From Xenopus tropicalis (taxonomy: Eukaryota; Chordata; Amphibia; Anura; Pipidae): DNA of 64,000 bases. The notes below the pieces were generated by a model, which worked only from the letters and a program-made list of their open reading frames with translations, did not search any database and was not told the origin of the DNA. The DNA lies in the NCBI RefSeq assembly GCF_000004195.4, contig NC_030679.2, positions 36,445,712-36,509,711 on the forward strand, read 5' to 3'. The stretch's first letter is position 1. Each line of letters begins with the position of its first letter. Shown here in pieces: positions 60,518 to 64,000 of this stretch. A program made the translations under genes and the position numbers.

Positions 60518-60725
60518 AGTTTTAGACTGTTATGGATAGAATACTCTGGTATAAAATAGCTAGAATGATAGCCATAAATCAGAGAATTTAAATGTTGGAA
60601 CAGAAAGGAAGCTAAAACTTAATAGTTTTAGCTTCCTTTCTGTTCCAACATTTACATTCTCTGATTTATGGCTATCATTCTAACTATTTTATACCAGAGT
60701 ATTCTATCCATAACAGTCTAAAACT
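60518..60725. repeat. Near-perfect inverted repeat, 2 x 102 bp, 4-base loop
   Basis: Left arm 60518-60619 starts AGTTTTAGACTGTTATGGAT and ends GGAAGCTAAAACT. Right arm 60624-60725 is its reverse complement, with loop TAAT. Comparing base by base I find two mismatches (an extra T/G and C/T difference), about 98% identity. No target duplication is evident at the edges (TACG and GGTG), and no copy is seen elsewhere in the window. It could be a MITE or a local inverted duplication. As RNA it would form a very long stem. Confidence 0.92.
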
Positions 60726-61613
60726 GGTGGAAAAAAATCCACTATGCAAGAAAGTTAAAAGTTAACTATTACTTTTCCAAAATTTATGTAAATCTGTGTT
60801 TCATAAAACTATGCAAAAATAAAACAGATATGCCTCCCCGTCTTATAAAGATATGGAAAAAAAATCACTGCACAATACTCAATTTTAACTAACACTTAGG
60901 TCATTCAGAAACAACAAAAGTTTTATAAGTCTACTTAGATTCTCGTAATCTTATCATGGCTGTTAAGTAATGCGGCTTTGATCTTCATGGCTAATTCTGA
61001 AAACAGAGTTTGCACAGTGTGTGATAAGGTGAGGTTTATTATTTCTTCTTCAGAAAAGCTGCCAGGGGCCAATACGGATGGGTGCAGAGCTTAATTTCAT
61101 CTCCTAAGATGGCACATTTTTATGGGGTGAGATCCTGAAGCTGCACACTTGCCAACACATTAACCATTGTTCAAAACCCTTACTGGTCATAGGCAGCATT
61201 CTAGTGAGATGACAATATCTACCTTCTAATATCATTCATACCCAATTATGCGCATCTATTCTGCTCTACATAAACTGCTTTTGTATGATGCTAAAATTGC
61301 TTTATAAGTGACAGGCTGAAAAGCTGGTTACAGCACTGCAAGATGCAAATGCTGTGCTAATAAGCTTTGGCTTAAGATGGTGCGTGTATGGCAGCTTGAC
61401 GTGCCGAACAATATCGCAAAAGGCTGCGAATATTGGTCGACTCGCCGATCAGCCAGGTTAAAAGATTTTGATCGGGCGCCATTGAAGGTGCTGTGATCCC
61501 GTTCTTTTGCTTCCCAGAGCACAGACCCTGGGTATCAGGTAAGTAAATACAATCACTGGGGGTGCATAACTTTTGGCACCTTCCTGTGATTGTTGACTTG
61601 CCTTTGCCTTTAA

Positions 61614-61940
61614 GGGCTCTGGAACACGGGGAGATTAGTCGCCCGCGACAAATCTCCCTGTTCGCGGGCGACTAATCTCCCCGAATTGCCATCCCACCGG
61701 CGACAATGTAAGTCACCGGTGGGATGGCACACGCTGCACAGACGATTTCGGCAAATCACCGACATTGCCTCGTGAGGCATTTTCGGCGATTTGCCGAAAT
61801 CGCGCCGCCCTGTGTGCCATCCCACCGGCGACTTACATTGTCGCCGGTGGGATGGCAACTGATGGCAACTCGGGGAGATTAGTCGCCCGCGAACAGGGAG
61901 ATTTGTCGCGGGCGACTAATCTCCCCGTGTGCCAGAGCCC
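61614..61940. mobile_element. Harbinger-like nested-palindrome MITE, 327 bp
   Basis: Starts GGGCTCTGGAACACGGGGAG and ends CTCCCCGTGTGCCAGAGCCC; TAA on both sides (61611-61613, 61941-61943). Internal hairpins as in the 36176-36514 copy: GGAGATTAGTCGCCCGCGA and GCCATCCCACCGGCGAC with their inverses. GATGGCAACT is duplicated once near the right arm (about 61852-61870). Non-coding, CpG-rich. Confidence 0.88.
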
Positions 61941-62924
61941 TAAACTTCTTTTCAATAAGCCTTATCTTTTACTATTTATAAAGCCTCATGAATGCTAAAT
62001 TTATTTCTGGTTATTCAAGATTATATATGATTGTGCACCATATTTCTCAAACATCATATAATAAATACATTTAATAAATAATTACTTTGCTGACATCATG
62101 AGAATGGTCAGTTTCAATGTGCCATACAACATGTTTACTTTATGAAAGTAAAGGACAGTTAACTTTTTTGTTCTTAAACATGAATATTGCCTTAATAGGT
62201 AACAGAGAAATGCCGTGGCACTAGAAAAATAATTCATGTCAGCACCGGTGATTTCATGTGTCATAATAATTACAAAGCGTGACTTTAACTTTGCAGTCAG
62301 TTCCAGCTTAGTTGCAACTTTCACTCTGCACAGCCCACTCATCTTCTGCCCAATTAGATATAATAAGTGGCAAATTACAGGGAAGTAATGTTCTGGCAAA
62401 ATGATCAAAAGAGGCTTGTTATTATCCTGCACTAGGGAAAATTACAGCTATGTGAATAACGTTATCTTTGTCCTTCTCAACAATACAGTTTCATTGCTGT
62501 TCTGCATGTGTGTATCAATAAGCAATTAAACCTGTGGCAGTGCCAGGCATCCTGCTTTGGGCCTGTTGACATGAACAAGTAGGTGGCCCCCACTATAGCC
62601 CCATCACTAAAACACACACACATTTCTTGAGAGTAGATGACTTGTGGATGCAAAAGGTTTACAAACCCAATCTGCCGTCTTGTGTCCTAAACAAATAGGG
62701 TGTTTGCAGGGCTGCTTTTAAGCACTAGAAGGTCATATGATCCAATTGGTGGGCCCCATCAGCAACCCCTTACCCAACACAAGCAAATTTCTGGCAGCAT
62801 TTATAATAACAAGTGGATGACACTCAAAGCAAGGCAATAACCTACTTCTTTTGCAAACAAGGAAATCAAGGTGCCAGAGTTAATACTGATCCCCCAATAT
62901 AGAGTTGGACAACAACAAAAAATA

Positions 62925-63230
62925 AAGGTGGCCATACACTGCCAGATCAAGGTTGATCTGGTCCAGTTTTGGCCAACCATGTATAAGGTGGCCATACACT
63001 GACAGAGGTCACCAAACTAACAGATCTTTCCCTGATCATCTGATCAGTCCTTGCACCAATGACATTTTCAAACCTGTCCAATCAACATCTGGACAATTTT
63101 TAACCTAATATTGGGTTGACCAATTGGGGGGCCCCATACAAAGGGCCGATAAGCTGCCAACTTGGTCTGTCAGCAGCTTTTACCAGCCCATGTTCGGCCT
63201 TTAGGGCCAAATAGGGTTGATCCAAAATAA
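62925..63230. mobile_element. GGTGGCCATACAC-type repeat, doubled left end
   Basis: AAGGTGGCCATACACTG occurs at about 62927 and again at 62987; between them is a short hairpin (CCAGATCAAGG / TTGATCTGG). The body to about 63230 (CAATATTGGG-like, AAAGGGCCGATAAGCTGCCA) resembles pieces at 16.8 and 47.4 kb. Edges uncertain. Confidence 0.55.
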
Positions 63231-64000
63231 AAAAAAATTGAAACTTACCAAGAAAAAAACCCTGATAACAGCACAGCTATACCTCTCAGTCTAAGAAGCT
63301 ATTCTTGTATTTACAACTTTATATAATGTATATAACATTAAGAGCAGCAGCCTGAAAACACAGTCCAAGAGTTGCATTAGGAGGAGATTAGGAAAATAAC
63401 ACGAACCACAGACCACTAAATCAAGTCCATAGTGTATGTCGTAACATGAATCATATTTTCCAACTAGTTTCCTGTTCTTAATTATCTGTCTTTCCAAAAA
63501 AAGTAATTCATCTAGTCTCACGTTTTTCCTATATCAGTTTTCCCTCTATTTGCTTCTAAACACAAGTAAAGAGACTAATGACAGAATGTTTTGGCTGAAA
63601 TAAATTTCTTTCCCATTCACATGAAGTGAAATAAGTTTATCTTCACAATATGGAAGCCAATTTATATCTGAGATGAGAAAGAGATGACAAACTTTTACTC
63701 AAAAAATATTGAGTTCCCCATCTAACTACCTAGCTTAGTTATTACCATGTACAGGAATTATTTCAATCTGCGAACAGAAAGCAACAAGTATACTACAGCT
63801 TGGGACACCTTGTGCAGCACACAGCTGTGTCCGGCTGATTCTCAGTTTCCTTACCAGCTGGCAATTCCCTTACTAAGAATTACAGCTCCAGGAGCCATTC
63901 ACGGTTTGATTGGCATGTATTTGTAGCTCCTTGTCAGATATCCACAGAGAGCTGCTCTCTTTTTTGCCAGCACTCTAGAAAACCAAGCACTACAAGGAGA

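Larger units (their letters stand above)
54484..64000 (-). other. pdlim4: pdlim4 intron 1 (partial, more than 9.5 kb)
   Basis: Upstream of the PDZ exon on the minus strand, running off the right edge. I looked through it for the first-exon motif PWGFR (minus strand) and found none, so exon 1 and the promoter lie beyond 64000. It contains a CR1 relic with a MITE inside, a composite palindromic element with a 39-bp tandem array, a hAT element, a long hairpin, a Harbinger-like palindrome and a GGTGGCCATACAC-type repeat, all listed separately. A decayed repeat lies at about 61375-61600. 54490-55370, 55860-58040, 59700-60510, 60730-61370, 61945-62920 and 63240-64000 hold nothing identifiable. Confidence 0.75.

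Noticed and set aside
54484..64000. First coding exon of pdlim4 within the window
   Set aside because: I scanned the minus strand for PWGFR-type codons. The closest (about 57207-57215) reads SWGLF followed by a stop. The exon must lie beyond 64000.

Overview
The window reads as vertebrate, amphibian intronic DNA. The repeat families (CR1 LINEs, hAT, Harbinger-like and TTAA-target palindromic elements, the AATCCACGAATCCGAATG-type palindromic satellite) are those I associate with the frog Xenopus, most likely X. tropicalis; the species is an inference. There is no bacterial, phage or organellar gene content.

One protein-coding gene is supported. It lies on the minus strand and spans the whole window. 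Five internal exons, at 54332-54483, 23980-24058, 8756-8946, 6632-6789 and 668-788, join with matching splice phases into a PDZ-LIM protein of the ALP subfamily. It is best assigned to pdlim4 (RIL): most of the PDZ domain, a short charged linker, a ZM-like motif, the conserved pre-LIM block, and the first zinc-binding Cys-x2-Cys of the LIM domain. The first exon (start of the PDZ, with PWGFR) must lie beyond base 64000 and the rest of the LIM domain below base 1. The introns are very large: more than 9.5 kb, 30.3 kb, 15.0 kb, 2.0 kb and 5.8 kb.

Everything else is intron filled with transposable elements. From left to right: small MITEs and a Tc1/mariner-like relic (1-8.6 kb); an old CR1 relic, Harbinger-like palindromes, an L2/Rex1-like LINE piece and hAT elements (10-21 kb); a degenerate tandem array (22.8-23.1 kb); palindromic MITEs (25-28 kb); a young 5'-truncated CR1 LINE carrying endonuclease and reverse transcriptase reading frames broken only at two homopolymer runs (29.3-32.4 kb), next to an older CR1 copy (32.5-33.6 kb); a 339-bp nested-palindrome element (36.2 kb); a TTAA-flanked element beside a second L2/Rex1-like fragment (43.7-44.7 kb); a perfect 103-bp tandem duplication (45.6 kb); a solo LTR with a 5-bp target duplication (46.7-47.4 kb); two hAT elements in opposite orientation with perfect 8-bp target duplications (48.4 and 59.0 kb); a 39-bp tandem array (58.3 kb); and a 2 x 102-bp nearly perfect hairpin (60.5 kb).

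I found no new multi-gene system. The points most worth following up are the canonical ZM-like motif kept in this pdlim4, the long hairpin at 60.5 kb, the inverted hAT pair with palindrome-bearing minisatellites, and an unassigned exon-like segment at 52.3 kb.
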